This document shows positions 46,101 through 58,483 of a stretch of 64,000 nt of DNA, piece after piece. The DNA comes from Cyrtodaria siliqua. Lineage: Eukaryota > Mollusca > Bivalvia > Adapedonta > Hiatellidae. Each line of letters begins with the position of its first letter. Within the stretch, counting starts at the first letter, position 1. Below the pieces are notes generated by a model. The model was not told the DNA's origin and searched no databases. It was given only the letters and a program-made list of their open reading frames with translations. The translations under genes and the position numbers were made by a program. Where the stretch lies: contig JAWPHD010000005.1 in the NCBI GenBank assembly GCA_037043455.1, positions 496,001 through 560,000 on the forward strand, given 5' to 3'.

Positions 46101-46312
46101 TGTATAAGCGTTTATTTATCCTCGCTGTATTGCACGAAGCATTTTAGCGAGCAGACCTCGGTTTAAAGTCTCATCCGAAGGACTGGTAAGGTAGGAAATA
46201 CTTTTATGAAATATTTCGTTAATTGACCCAAATTCGGTCCTGGCTGGGATTGAACGCACGATCCCGGGGTTACTAAGCCGCGATGCTAACCATTACACCA
46301 CGGCGCTACCTT
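46101..46312 (-). mobile_element. tRNA-derived SINE with a perfect 12-bp target duplication
   Basis: Minus strand starts GGTAGCGCCGTGGTGTAATG (A-box) and continues 'GTGCGTTCAATCCCAGCC' (B-box), then a central 'CCTTCGGATGAGACTTTAAA' domain and a 3' end near CTTATACA. ATAGGGCCATTG lies on both sides (46089-46100 and 46313-46324), which fixes the insertion. The central domain resembles one shared by a widespread invertebrate SINE superfamily. A second copy is at 59799-60012. Confidence 0.9.
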
Positions 46313-46879
46313 ATAGGGCCATTGCAGATTCCTTTGGAGGGGTAGGCAGAGGGGTAGAATCCCCCCAAATTCACGTTCATTTTATCGTTTTTTGTTCATG
46401 TTCATTAATGGTCTTCATCATGATCCGTGCATTGTTTCATGTGCCATCTCGCTCACATCAAAAGAGCATTGGCAGAAAAACTATAAACGTGGCTCCAGCG
46501 TAAATGGAGTTTCTACGATAGATTTTGCAGCAACTCTGCAGTTCAGGGTGAGAATGTTCTAGGTCCATTTTCCATATTTTATCTCGATGTACATGGAGGA
46601 TGAGCCTGGCATGTTCATGCCTGTTAGGCGCCATATAACATTTCATGTGGTGGTGTACCTTAAAACCCAATTCAATTCAATTCAATTCCAAAATCCAAAG
46701 TCAACATTATCCCAACAAAATAATGATTTTTTTCAAACACATTGAGTAAAGTCAACAATAAAATAATGGTTGTCGTATAAATCATTTTACAAATATACAT
46801 CGTTATAAGTGTTACTATTTGTTTGTGTTATTATCTATTACCGAGTTTGCCTTATTGATATGACTTTCTCCCCTCTGGT

Positions 46880-47345
46880 TTTCTGGTCGTAGCATAGATA
46901 GGTTTTCTCTTGGCTGCAGCTGCGATGGTTGTTTAGTACAATTCTGGATACATCCTGAGATGTTTATTATTTAGTATTTTATATAGCTTTACAACAATAT
47001 CTTAGTGTTTCTTTGTTATTTTCTCTGGATGTGGACTTTATTGTTTGAGAATTCCTTTTGATGGGATGTAGTTTTGTTTTCACTGTCTTGTCGATTTGGC
47101 CGCGGAAGACAGGATAATAGCGAGGATTGTGTACACATAAAATCGATTCAAGCTTACATGTAGGCCTTATTGCCTACTGACCGTTCCAGGTCGGTAACAC
47201 TGTTTTCACCACCCTTTCTGTTGTATTGTTGTATTTTGTCTTTTTCATTGTATATTTAATGAAATATTGCTCCCTGTTTGTAGTACAGTACGGACCTACG
47301 ATGCCATTGCGTTTGGACGCTGTGGTTTCTATAGGACCCTATAGA
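46880..47345 (+). repeat. Dispersed repeat, copy 2 (see 23385-23697)
   Basis: 'GTTTAGTACAATTCTGGATA', 'TGTGTACACATAAAATCGAT', 'ACTGACCGTTCCAGGTCGGT' and 'GATGCCATTGCGTTTGGACG' match the earlier copy. It contains about 150 bp that the first copy lacks. It ends roughly 290 bp before the GPCR coding exon. Confidence 0.65.
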
Positions 47346-47633
47346 AACATTTTTACATTAAAATGTTATTTCCATTATGTCACCAAGATTATTGTTTTGC
47401 TGATTCAACGCTAAAGGAAACATGAAGGTAACGTTTGCTCTGGTGTTCACGAACAAAATATACGTTGGTGGTGCGTTTGCATAGCAATCACGCTATGAAT
47501 ACACGATGTCGCTTAATTCCGATAGTCTTGGCAATGTTATATATGTGTTACTCTGAACACTGCTAAATAATGTGCTGTTGGGTTTGTAGGTTTAATTTTA
47601 CTTTGTTGAATAAGTTGTTATTACTATTTTGCA

Positions 47634-47649
47634 GGAAGACGAAAACATA
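47634..47649 (+). promoter_or_regulatory. Splice acceptor and 5'-UTR stub before the GPCR start codon
   Basis: 'TTATTACTATTTTGCAG' is a pyrimidine-rich acceptor ending at 47634. The 15 nt after it lead to ATAATGG with A at -3 and G at +4. This implies at least one upstream non-coding exon, not identified here. Confidence 0.6.
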
Positions 47650-48028
47650 ATGGATCAGCTGCCGGAATTATTGAACTACAAACACTTTATTGAGTCGCAC
47701 AAGAACATCACTCATTTCAACATCTCAGAAGTAGCGGACATCCTTAAGGACTTCGAGGACAATCTGCTCACACTGAATACATTTTCAACCGTAATTTTGC
47801 TCACAATCTACGCCCCGATATTCGTGATCGGACTCGTCGGTAACATCTTAATAATCCTGTCGGTATCCGCCGACAAAGCCCGAAAAGCCAATCTGTACTA
47901 CCTAGTGAATCTAGCTCTTGCCGACTTGGCCGTGACAGTCCTGTGTATGCCGACGTCGATTGGGACGATTGTTTACAAACTATGGGTGTACGGCAGGTTG
48001 CTTTGTAAATTCATCGCTTTTATTCAAG
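47650..48028 (+). CDS. Class A neuropeptide-type GPCR, coding exon 1 (residues 1-126 plus one base)
   Basis: Encodes the extracellular N-terminus with N-glycosylation sequons at N19 (NIT) and N24 (NIS), TM1 (about 48-71, GNILIIL with N1.50 = N65), TM2 with LALAD (D2.50 = D92), the first loop 'LWVYGRLLCKF' with the disulphide Cys 119, and the start of TM3. The exon ends CAAG|GTTGGT in phase 1; joined to 52156 it gives FIQGVAVAVS, the usual TM3 wording. The start is ATG 47650 because the frame upstream of it crosses a splice acceptor. It is the only clear host gene in the window. Receptors of this type sit in the plasma membrane and couple peptide binding to G proteins; the ligand cannot be told from this sequence. 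Confidence 0.92.
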
Positions 48029-48537
48029 GTTGGTATTATTAGTATTTATTTTTTATATATCAGATGCGAAACAAGCATCACAGCTTAAACAAACCACACT
48101 AAATGGCGCGGATATCAGTTTCCTAGCGTTTGTATGAGAGGAAACCAAAGAATGGTGAAAAGTGTGGGAGTGTATGGCCGCCATACCCTCTGGTGTACAA
48201 GACCAAGACAGGGATTCTAACCCGGATTGCATTTGTGAGATGCGAATGCTCAAAGAAAACAGCGAGACCCGCATTCTCTAGCATTTGAGCTTAAATGTAG
48301 CGTTTGGCATCAATGCAGCAGCGATATTTCGTCCCATACAATTAGACATGGGAAATCATTTAGATACAGTTTATACGATTTTGTTTTATCCTTCTTAAGG
48401 TAGGGCAGGTATAACAAATATGTTGCGTGCATTGTATTTGTTTAATTAAACGGTACGTAGCAGTGTAAAAAAACAAAAAAACTATGCATTGGTGATGTTA
48501 CATGCAAACACAGCTTGTTTGATTTCGCAATGCTTGA

Positions 48538-49096
48538 CCTATTGTTCGGGGCGCTTGTTTCAGCCAAAGATTTTTCTGCGAAAGCTTGAGCAATTAAATT
48601 AATACGTAACTCAATTATATATTATTAGAACTGGTATTTTTAGTGGTAAATAAAAATACCTTAGTTTTGAAAATTGGTTGAGAAATAAATATTTTACGGT
48701 CCAAACGAGTTTTTGATGGTGCTTTTCCCATGTTCCTGGGACAGCATAAAATTATGACATTTCATATAACTTCAGTTATCCTTCATATTTTGCAATAAAA
48801 CTTCATTTTACTTAATTTACGAATATCCAACACTTTAAAACCATTTTCGGATAAAAATTCTAACAGTAAGTATTTTTCAAATTTCCATGCAGGAGCATTT
48901 TGCATTGAAAATGAATAGTCAAAAACAGCTTTCGCGTTTAGTTTTTTTATTTCTCTACCGATTTTGAAATGTTAGATATTTTTATTTACCACTAAAATGT
49001 TTGTTTCACTGATATACAGCTTATTTACGTACGAATTGTATTTTGTCTGAAAAATCCAAAAAACCTTTGACTAAAACAAGCGCCCCAAACAATAAA
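48538..49096. mobile_element. MITE-like inverted-repeat element in the GPCR intron
   Basis: ATTGTTCGGGGCGCTTGTTT is mirrored by AAACAAGCGCCCCAAACAAT with one mismatch, and inner 'TTTTTAGTGGTAAATAAAAA' is mirrored near 48977-48999. About 560 bp, non-coding; target duplication unclear. Confidence 0.7.
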
Positions 49097-50910
49097 TGTT
49101 AACCTAGCGTTACATAAAGCTGCGTTATTCCTATTCGACTTTTTAATTTACCTTCGTTATTTCTAAGTTATTATTTTCAAAGCTAAATTATGTTTTCAAA
49201 ATCCAAACTTAAAGTCTTTTCTTTCTAATTTATTTGATATTTTCATGAATTAGTTTAACAGTAACATATGACATTTGACGTAGCTATGGATGGTTTCCTT
49301 ACCACCTGTTTGCTGATTCTGTCTGGTGCTGGCATTTATATTATTGGCAAACTTGTAAGATCTTGATCATCTTAAAACGCTCTGGTGCTACTGCTTGTTT
49401 GGATCAATAGGCCTATTACAAATATCCAGTGTTAGTGTTTATACATTTATATACAAACATGGATATGTAACATCCGCCTTTTGACCTGTTGACATCCGGC
49501 AAATTCCAAATGACTTGTAGTGAACTAACGCGTCTTATATATTTTCTATAATACATAACTAAATATAATATGTGTCCACTCATATGAAACAACTTTTAAT
49601 GTGTTAAAGATAAGGCTTAACCCGGTTGATGTTAACGAAAGCCAACTGATTTGTAATTTCATATCTTCTATAATTATGTTTTATAAGTTTACAGAATGTT
49701 GTATACTATGATATTTAATATCCTAGTCTATATATAGAGACACATTTTGAGTAGTTTTTTTTTTTAAGAGGTTATATTTTATTCAATACAATTTCATTGT
49801 AACTGACACATTGGTTCATGCAGGAAAAGCTATTTTTTAAAAGAAAATAGAACACTTATATTTAATATAAAAAACGATTGCTTATATAAATTATAATTAT
49901 AATTAAAAGTTGAGCAGAAAATGTAACATTAACAGACAACAATCAGCAAAAGTTCGCGTTCAAATCAAACAACACTTACAAGGATAAATGAACGCAAAGT
50001 ATGCATCACAGCAAACATAAATAGGTTGACAACAGGCGTACCGCCTTGGTAATTCCGGTACAATGTTGCAGTTCCCTTGTAGTGGAAGTCGTCGCTGACA
50101 TGATATATCGCATGTTTTAATTGTTAAATCTAACCTGATGTTAAAGTATTAATATGTCTGTTGTCATGAATAGTATTTTTTATTGTGTATATCAGGATTT
50201 TTTCTTGAATCGGTGTTTTATTCCAGATATGGGACCGTTTGTGAGCCAAATAGTGCAATTCACAGAACATTCCTCTGTTTATTGAGAAACTCTATAATTC
50301 ATCCATGTAATAAACTGAGCCCAGAGCAATAAAGCACCCATTTATGCACAGCAGGGCATCAATTATCTGACAGCAGATAGGCGCATTAAAAAAATAGAAA
50401 TAAGTTGCTGTAACAAAATGCTATCTGCAAATAGAGATAATGCAGTGATATATACTTCTAACATTTAATTCTGCACGGACAAAGTTTTAGCTCATTAGCT
50501 GGCGTGTAAGGTGATTTATTGTCATTTTATTGTCCTCATGCTGGGTATGCCGACACCAAGCTGATTATCATATAATTTGAGCTGAGTAGAAACTACTACA
50601 GCTTTTCGGGTCAGTCCTATAACTGTGTTTGTAAGCGAAAGTATGTTGTAGAACTTGTGACTGATCTCCAAAAATAGCCGTTTGTAACGTGTTTACATGT
50701 TCTTTCAACATGTTAACAACTGTTACGTATTGCCTTAAGCCGTTACATCATCTTCAACAATGTAATTATTTGCGTGTATATTAAGCCTCTTTTCCTTAGT
50801 TACACATTTGAATACTCTGACATATACCACCTCAGCTCTATAGAACATCCAGTAAACATGTCTAGACTAATTATAAATAATGATGAGAATATTAATCAGG
50901 TTGACGATAA

Positions 50911-51391
50911 CAGTTGAGTACACGGTGGCGAAACCACGTGACTTCTTGATCGGATTCACGGCAATTTTTTTTTTTTAAAAAAGCTCGATTCAGGTTAGTG
51001 ATCGCTTTATAACTTTCTTAATATTGATCGAATTGTATTGAACTAAAGTGCACATATCATTCCAAAGTGATCTCTTTATTCCGCCGTAAATGTAACTTGA
51101 TTTATCTAGTACCTTCGGGGATTAACCCTCCCAAAGTCTTGGAAAATAAATAAATATATGAACGTGTGCATTTTGGGAGTTCTAATCTCGTACTGATTGA
51201 ACCTAATTGCGGCGAAGCAAAGAGCTCACATTGTAAGGGTATGTGCGCGTTTAATTGAACACAATTCGTTAACTGTTAAGGAAATTAAGAAGAAAACCCC
51301 AAGCTGAATCGAGTGCTTTGTTTACATTGTATTTGCCGTGAAACCGATCAAAAGGTCACGTGGTTTCGCCACCCTGAAGTAGTTAAGTATT
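50911..51391. mobile_element. MITE-like TIR element in the GPCR intron
   Basis: 'GGTGGCGAAACCACGTGACT' and 'TTGATCGGATTCACGGCAA' near the left end are mirrored by 'TTGCCGTGAAACCGATCAA' and 'GGTCACGTGGTTTCGCCACC' at the right. Outer CAGTTGAGTAC and its mirror extend the ends. About 480 bp. Superfamily unknown. Confidence 0.7.
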
Positions 51392-51599
51392 CAACTGAAA
51401 CTATAGCCGCAGTTTGTAACACAACTATCTGGCCTTTTAGTTATGATGATAAATTACTCCTATATACTGTTTTTTCATGCAAACTGAAACATCAACTCAA
51501 AGTCATTTATATAAATGGTATTTATGTATAACATTTCATGTCCAACTGCATATCTATGCGTATGTGAATTTTTCCTTTTTTTTAATGAAAATTCTAAAT

Positions 51600-51665
51600 C
51601 AATCTGAGACTGCAATATTTCGTATGTGTCGTGTTCGGCCGTTTCCAAAGGTCCACTCTCATACT
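51600..51665 (-). repeat. Dispersed repeat (see 27512-27575)
   Basis: Reverse complement of the 27.5-kb copy over about 60 bp ('CCGTTTCCAAAGGTCCACTC' and 'GACTGCAATATTTCGTATGT'). Confidence 0.5.
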
Positions 51666-52155
51666 CTTTTTTTCTACTTTACAATAGACGGAATATCAGT
51701 GACTTGAAACTGTTCATATATAAATGTAATATAGGCACTTCTTACTCGAACTTTACTTATGATATCCCATTGTTTCAACAGTAAAATACCTCAACAAACG
51801 TCATTTTATTGTTGACAACATCATCTGGAACATTACAAAGCTATATCTAAAGGTACGTCTAACGTCTGCAGTTTACTATTCCTTAATCTTGGTTATTTGT
51901 TGAGTTTCTCTGTTCCAGCTTTGTTTTGCTCATGAACACTAAAACCAAATACATTTTATATCATTTTGGCAAACTCTATTCTGAATGCTATATCTATGTA
52001 CACGGTGTTAGATGTGTTAAAATCTGACAAAACAAACTGGCAATAATGGTCTAAACAATCTAGTTCCACACATAAATGATACCCCATACCGTTTATGCTT
52101 ACGATAAGCTATATCTATAACACCAAGAGTAAATGACTTTAATTTTATGTTTCAG

Positions 52156-52793
52156 GTGTCGCAGTTGCCGTGAGTATCTACTCTATGACGGCCATGTCGG
52201 TGGATCGCTATGTCTCGCTTCAGCATCCGGCCTCAGCGCACCGCAACTCTTCACATAGCCAAATGTTCGCACTCATAGTGGGCATGTGGACTGTAGCTGG
52301 AATGTTCATGGGACCTCTCATATATATTCGAGACATTGACGTATTCGCGGATGTTCCGTTCTTACGCCCCATGCCGTTTTGCATCGAACAATGGCCACAT
52401 GATCGAGACCGACAAGCATACGGTGTGTTTCTGGTGTTCGTAGTGTTTCTCATTCCAGCATTCACGATTGGAATATGTTACGGACAAGTCGGAAAAGCAT
52501 TATTCGTTACGAAAAGGCATCAGCGGATCGATTTAGGTGGAAGTACACAGAGGCTGGTTTCGCTCAAGCGTGCTGCACGTATGGTAATCATACTGATTTG
52601 CGTGTTTATGATTTGCTGGTTTCCCTATAACATTATATCTGCTCTTGCAGACCTTTCAGAGAGCGCAACAATTACGGCCGCGCTACCGTTTGTTTTGTGG
52701 TTTGGACACGCGCATAGTGCAATCAACCCGATGCTTTACTGGTCACTAAACAGGCATTTCCGAGACAGTGTTCACAGAATGGTAAATTGGTGA
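52156..52793 (+). CDS. Class A neuropeptide-type GPCR, coding exon 2 (residues 127-338)
   Basis: Completes TM3 and gives DRY at 143-145, TM4 with W171, a second loop with FCIEQWP (Cys 202 as the disulphide partner of C119), TM5 with P227, a short third loop, TM6 with CWFPYN (280-285) and TM7 with NPMLY (317-321) followed by a short helix-8 segment RHFRDSVHR. The 'CxExWP' loop and 'LKRAARM' before TM6 resemble the NPFF/orexin/RFamide-type rhodopsin-beta receptors. Total 338 aa. Only 17 residues follow NPxxY, which is short for the family. 'AGAATG|GTAAAT' just before the TGA could be a splice donor, so the real C-tail may lie in another exon. Subfamily is not resolved; 'peptide GPCR' is secure. 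Confidence 0.92.
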
Positions 52794-54430
52794 AAATATG
52801 TGGGTGTACAACTTCTACCACGAACTCCGATTCATAACCACAATATGTATAAAGCTCCAACCAAGAAAAAATGAAAACGTGTGTCTCGTTTGGTATATAT
52901 CGCTAAGTTCAATGTGCATCATGGTTATACGTTTGTAAATGATATTCAATATGCGTAATGTTGTATAAATAACTGTTATATACTGCACGACGCAAACAAT
53001 TATATATAGACTGAAAAGAAAAAGAAACGCATCATGGGTATTTCTGCTATATATTGTATGTTTAATACGCTACTTCTATTCGAATGGTACAGGGCGACAT
53101 TACGCCTGTCCTTTCGGCAAGAAGGTTTAAACAGAACACCAGTTACCCCTTTAAAGTTTCATTATCAACAAAATGCGCATTTGGCTCAACAGAGGAGCAA
53201 ACTTAGGCTTTAAACTTTGCAATGTTCTAACATTAACAACAATACTGAAATGGCTCGACCTTTTCAAGCAAAACCTTAACATTAAAAGGGTATGAATTGC
53301 GTGTAACGAAGTATACTTTGATTAAAAGGTATTTGAACATTGAACGACAATCAACAATTTCATAGTAACACTGTACATGTTCTCTGTTTACGCGTTTAAT
53401 TTCTGTCTAGTTAAATCATAACCGTGTAAAATACAATCACACTTATACGAAACATATATATGAATTCTTTTTTAAATTATCCGATCTTTCGTCTTTCTCT
53501 ATCGAGATTTGACGAATCAGTATAGTTATTTTTACTGGTCATTTGGGATCAAAAAAGCCCAATATAGGTGGCTTTGAAGTAGAATACCGCTTCAGCCGAT
53601 GATAGGGGGCGTGAAAGATGTTCCGTCTGATATAACCTTTGTTAGACAGACTCAATAAAACCGAGTCTGCTACTTTATTCTATTGGTTGTGTTTGTTGCT
53701 TCCAATGAATTTCCCTTACAGTATTTCTTGAGTCTAAGGATGCACATGCATGCTTACGTTTGTCATGCCATTGGCTTATGATAGCAGTTACACGATTACA
53801 CAGGATGTTGCACAATTGTGGTTCCAGTTAGCAGCACAACATGTCAACATTTGATGATGTGTAGGTAATACTTAGCATGTGTGTTTCTTTTGTTATCTTA
53901 CAGTGCCTGCACTTTTGAGTAGTGCCTTACCACTTGAAGTGTTTTAAATAATGTTCATAGACCACAACTGCATTTTTTTTCAAAAGACTTACTGTTTAAT
54001 GTTTTCCCATCTGATATGCAAACAAAACCTGCAGGCTTACTTCTGTTTACCCTGCTGAACAGAGGCATATTAGATACATGAAAACAGGAACTTCTTTGTA
54101 GAGGAAGACATATGTTAGTGGCACGTCTATGTGTCCAAAGACCCTACAATTTGCGGGAATCCCCAAACAAATATACGAAGATCACATCCCTTCTTTTTTA
54201 TTCTGCTATATCACAGAAATAAAGCATATGAATAAAAGTTGTGTAAAATAATAATCAGAAATAAATAAAAAAATCAAATTAACCTAATTGAATATCCCAC
54301 CTAGTCTCTCATCCAATCAAAACTAGGCTTACGTATGCATTAGGCTTGGGTGTTTCCATACAAGTGTTCTGACAATCAGACCGAGTTTTGAAATAGGGTT
54401 CTGTAACCTAATGGCTCCACCATGTAATAC
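52794..54430. other. GPCR 3' flank, no other gene seen
   Basis: A possible polyadenylation signal 'CTCAATAAAACC' occurs near 53651. 53585-53625 has 'GATAGGGGGCGTGAAAG'. No ORF or repeat of note. Confidence 0.4.
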
Positions 54431-54436
54431 TGTTTT

Positions 54437-54545
54437 ACTTTTGCCTTCTTGTTTGTCTGTTTGCGTGTTTGATTCTGTGTTTTGTGGTTGATTGTCCTCC
54501 TTGAATGCTACTTTCCCTGTACGATCTTTTTATATGTATTTGTTG
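54437..54545 (+). mobile_element. PLE (Naiad) 3'-terminal module
   Basis: 'TTGCCTTCTTGTTTGTCTGT', 'TTGTGGTTGATTGTCCTCCT' and 'CTTTCCCTGTACGATCTTTT' match 32520-32625 closely; the rest of the tail is absent. Confidence 0.85.
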
Positions 54546-54759
54546 TTTTCATACGTATTTGTACATAGCTGCACTCTTGGCAATGTTTTCTAGATAATTG
54601 TCTTGAAGTGGTTCGAACTATGTCTAAACATGTATACCATTCTAAAACAATTAACATATGTATTGTATTTTCTTGATTTTTCGAACCATGCACATACTCG
54701 TACATAAATAATGTAAATACATAATAGTCTTAACGACATAAAATATTCACATTGTGAAG

Positions 54760-55685
54760 GTTAGTTATGCTTCTCTACTTACCAATCTTCTGCGGTATCA
54801 TCGAAACACTCATTGGCGCAGTAAGTACCGGTGTATGGTTAGCTTTAGTATTACTATGTGTACAGAACCTACAGTACTATCTTGGTTATTGCCGAATAGG
54901 TTTATATGGCATATTTGTGTACACAACCTCTCCCGTATCTGCAAAATAAGAGTTGAGTTAGTTGTTACTTTAATACTAACTTCTAAAGAAACTTCAATTA
55001 TGTCTCTGTTATTGTCGAACATTTATAAGTTCCGTTTATCAAATGCTTTAATAAACCTTAAAATAGTCATTGGCGCAGTATCTTTAGTTATAATGTGTTT
55101 ATAATCTGCAATGTTTTCTCGATAAATGTCGAAGATGTTAAACATTAGTCTTCATTTTCATATTGTTTAAGTATTTTTGGCGCATCAAGTATCTTTGTAC
55201 GGCTTAACTTGATAAGAAACTAAAATGCTAGCTTGGTTATTTTTGCAATATTTTTATCGAAGAAGATGTTAATGCTTCTCTGTTTCCGCTTCTATAGTAT
55301 CTTCAAAATATCTTTGTATACCTTAAAATCCGACACTGCTATATTATCTTTGGTATTGCCGAATAGGATTTTATTCTCTGTTTACTAATCATCTTTAGTA
55401 TCTTCCAAATTCTTATTGGCGTGGTAAAAATATTTGTATTGAATATCTTTAGTTATTATTTCTTTAGAAATTACAATGTTGTCTGGATTATTGTCGAAGA
55501 GATGTTTAATATGTCATAGTTTACAAAAACTCTTCAGTATCTTCAAAATAGGTATTGTCTAATTTATAACATGTGTATTGCGTTGCTTTGTTATTAAATT
55601 ATATAGAAAATGCAATGGTGTCTTGGTTACTGCCGATGAGGTTTTAATAACCCTCTTCTTTTTTTAAAAAATGTCCTAACGAGAG
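54760..55685. repeat. Degenerate tandem array, about 150-165-bp units
   Basis: Recurring phrases 'CTTGGTTATTGCCGAATAGG', 'CTTTAGTATCTTC', 'ATTGGCGCAGTA' and 'TTCTCTGTTTAC' at least five times with heavy divergence. The frames at 54754-55104 arise from it. Confidence 0.65.
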
Positions 55686-56494
55686 TCGATCGATATTATT
55701 ATATTATTTATTTGTTTACAAATAATCCTATTATTTGTGCCTTTTAGACATTCAAAAGAACAATAAACACACAGAACACTTTAAAATGTAATCGATTAAG
55801 ACTAACATAACAGATAGTAGTTGTGCCTTGCAAAACTGTACAGACCAGTCGCAATATATGTTCAACATCAGTTCTATATTTCGTGTTTCGGTCTGGGGGC
55901 AAATCTTTCGTTTTCTGAAACATATTATTAAAAGTGTCACTTAATAAACTTCGACATTGTTACATGTAGTATAGCTTTAACGGTAACAGTATAAAACATA
56001 ATAATATTGGGCTGCATAGATGCTACAAAAAGATAATAAAACATTATGAATTCATCGAAAAATCAATACTGACACTTAGAACACCGGTTAAAAATGCGCA
56101 TGAATTCAATTCGCTAGACCTGAAATATATTGTGTCCTCTAGTAGAACTATGCCACACAGGATAACTAAGCATAAATCCACGTTGTTCCATAAATCGATA
56201 TTTCATCACAACAGTGTTGTAACAACATACATCATGTACATAGAAGCGGCAAAATGTTGCTGTGTACACTCATTTGCGGATAGCGTTGATTTTGTAGAAA
56301 ACAAAACACTATGATTTAATGATAAATATTAGGCATTGTACATTGTCTTTATGAAAGTTGTTGACAGATGGGTATTGCTTCATAATATAGTGTCTACTAG
56401 ACACTGCTCATTGTTCGTTTTGTTTTGGGGAGCTCCGCATCCTTTGTATGGTTACGTGTCTTGTAAATCAATGATTGTTATAGATGTGTGAGTT
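55686..56494. other. No recognisable gene
   Basis: AT-rich. Frames at 55752-55940 and 56132-56314 show no domain. Confidence 0.4.
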
Positions 56495-56710
56495 CATATA
56501 GCATTGTGTTCTATGGTATCACAGTACTTAAATGGATTGACGAACAAAATAAACTGTAAACAATATTTAAAGAAAAAGGAAACTCCAATGCTTTCTGTGA
56601 CTTTTCAACTAAATTGTTATGATATTATAAAATGTAATCAATTTTACGTAAACATTTCAGATTTAGATTTGATATCTTACTATCTTCCTATGATATCAAT
56701 GGTTCTATGG
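56495..56710 (-). repeat. Dispersed local repeat, inverted copy
   Basis: 'TTCTATGGTATCACAGTACT' followed by TAAATGG and 'TAAACAATATTTAAAG' is the reverse complement of parts of 57086-57320 and 57575-57808. Confidence 0.7.
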
Positions 56711-57085
56711 TATCACGGTAGTGTCCAATATATAAAACAGTATGCATCTCTGCTAAAATATGATATTTTTTTGATAGATGTGACGACTTTAGGTACAGAT
56801 AATAAAATAATTGAAAATAATAAGTATATTCATCATAAAAAAAAGATATATCAAAATAATGCAAAAATGTTGATAATTTCCTCTGATCTTTAAAATGCAT
56901 CACCCTAGTCTCGATAAATGCAGTTTCCATTACCTTGGAGGTTATAAAATTGATTAATTTGTAGTCTGATTAGTCTGTTGTACATTATTGTTTTTAGAAA
57001 TGGTCACTCATTGAATCTTATACCAGTTACTAACAAATACAGGATACACAATATGTGCATACATTGATACCATAAACCTTCTTTT

Positions 57086-57320
57086 TAAATAATAAGCTTA
57101 ATCATGTTAATGATGGTACTCTTCTTTTCAAATCTAATTCTGACATTTTTAAGTAAAAAGTATTACAATTTATATCATAACAATTTATTAGAGGGTCACA
57201 GAAAGCATTTGAGTCTTTTAAATATTGTTTAAGTGTATATTTTTCTTCAAACCATTTAAGTACCGTGATACCATAGAACACCATGCTATATGAGTTTTGA
57301 TCGTGAGCCAACCACAGCTA
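57086..57320 (+). repeat. Dispersed local repeat, direct copy 1
   Basis: 'AATGATGGTACTCTTCTTTT', 'CTGACATTTTTAAGTAAAA' and 'ACCATAGAACACCATGCTAT' match the next copy about 490 bp on. Confidence 0.8.
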
Positions 57321-57574
57321 CTGTGAAATAAAACTCTATATTTTACAATGTGAAATAACACTTTTCTTTCACTGATAAAATGCAGTATTTCATTGCTGAA
57401 CGTAAAATAAAAGTTAATACTTACTGATTCGATTTTAAATGTCACAATTTAATTTCCGTGTGACATGATGGTGCTATAAAATAAAAAATATAAAAAGTTG
57501 CTTGAAAGTCATACGATGTATCGTTATCATTAAATCAGATTGCACCACTATTTTTCATAACTTACGTAAAACTT

Positions 57575-57808
57575 TTAAAATAATAAGCTTAATGATGGTA
57601 CTCTTCTTTTCAAATCTAATTCTGACATTTTTAAGTAAAACATATTACAATTCATATCAAAACAATTTCGCAGAAGGGTCACTTAAAGCATTTGTGTTTC
57701 CTTTTTCTTTAAATATTGTTTACAGTTTATTTTGTTCGTCACACCATTTAAGTACCACGATACCATAGAACACGATGCTATATGAGCTTTGATCGTGAGC
57801 CAACCACT
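57575..57808 (+). repeat. Dispersed local repeat, direct copy 2
   Basis: Same block order as 57086-57320, ending in 'TGATCGTGAGCCAACCAC'. Confidence 0.8.
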
Positions 57809-58483
57809 GGTGTGTTGCATTATCGCAATGTATCCGCCTTCAGTATCATAATAACTATCACATTTGTTTCATTTCGTGTACGTTTTGTTATCCGCGTCAT
57901 GTTTGGGTCCACGTTTGGTTATTTTCCACCTTGTTATTGCATACATGCTTGTTATGGGGATAGTTGTGTACCTTTTGTTCCGACGTAAATCGTACATCAT
58001 GTGCATTTCAAACCAGTAGCGCAACTGTCTATTCCACTTACAAACTGAACCCTGACATTTAACATGGTTTAATTTATGTAAAGGTTGTCAATTTCGTCAT
58101 ACAACTGAATGTACATTATATAGCTGTGTTCGATCATAATTCTTTTTTTTGGATTGGAGGCAGAAAGTTAAAGGTCAAGGTCGCTGCGATATTTCACTTG
58201 ACCTTGAATATGGATAACGTCAGAATTGTCATTATTTTAAATTGTAAATTGCCAATCGTCATGAAATCTTTGCTAACGTGTTTGCCCATCGGCTGAGTAT
58301 AGAGGGGTATTGCAAAGTTGAAAGCGACAACGACCTCATGCATGAACTTTGAAAATAAATTTACGTCGAAGTAGTTTTCTAAGTTATATTAAACTAATCT
58401 GTATCTGTAAATGTTTGTATTGTGTACACATGATCGTAAATGTTCACCAGTTTTGCTTAGAGTAAATGTGTTAAATGTCGACT

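Larger units (their letters stand above)
48029..52155 (+). other. GPCR intron, 4127 bp, with MITE insertions
   Basis: Begins GTTGGT and ends 'ATTTTATGTTTCAG'; phase 1, located inside TM3. Contains two inverted-repeat elements (48538-49096 and 50911-51391), a PLE-tail-like scrap (about 49905-50060, minus; 'GACAACAGGCGTACCGCCTT') and a dispersed repeat at 51600-51665. No other exon-like frame stands out. Confidence 0.85.

Noticed and set aside
54754..55104. 116-codon frame
   Set aside because: Falls in a degenerate tandem array; other units are not open.
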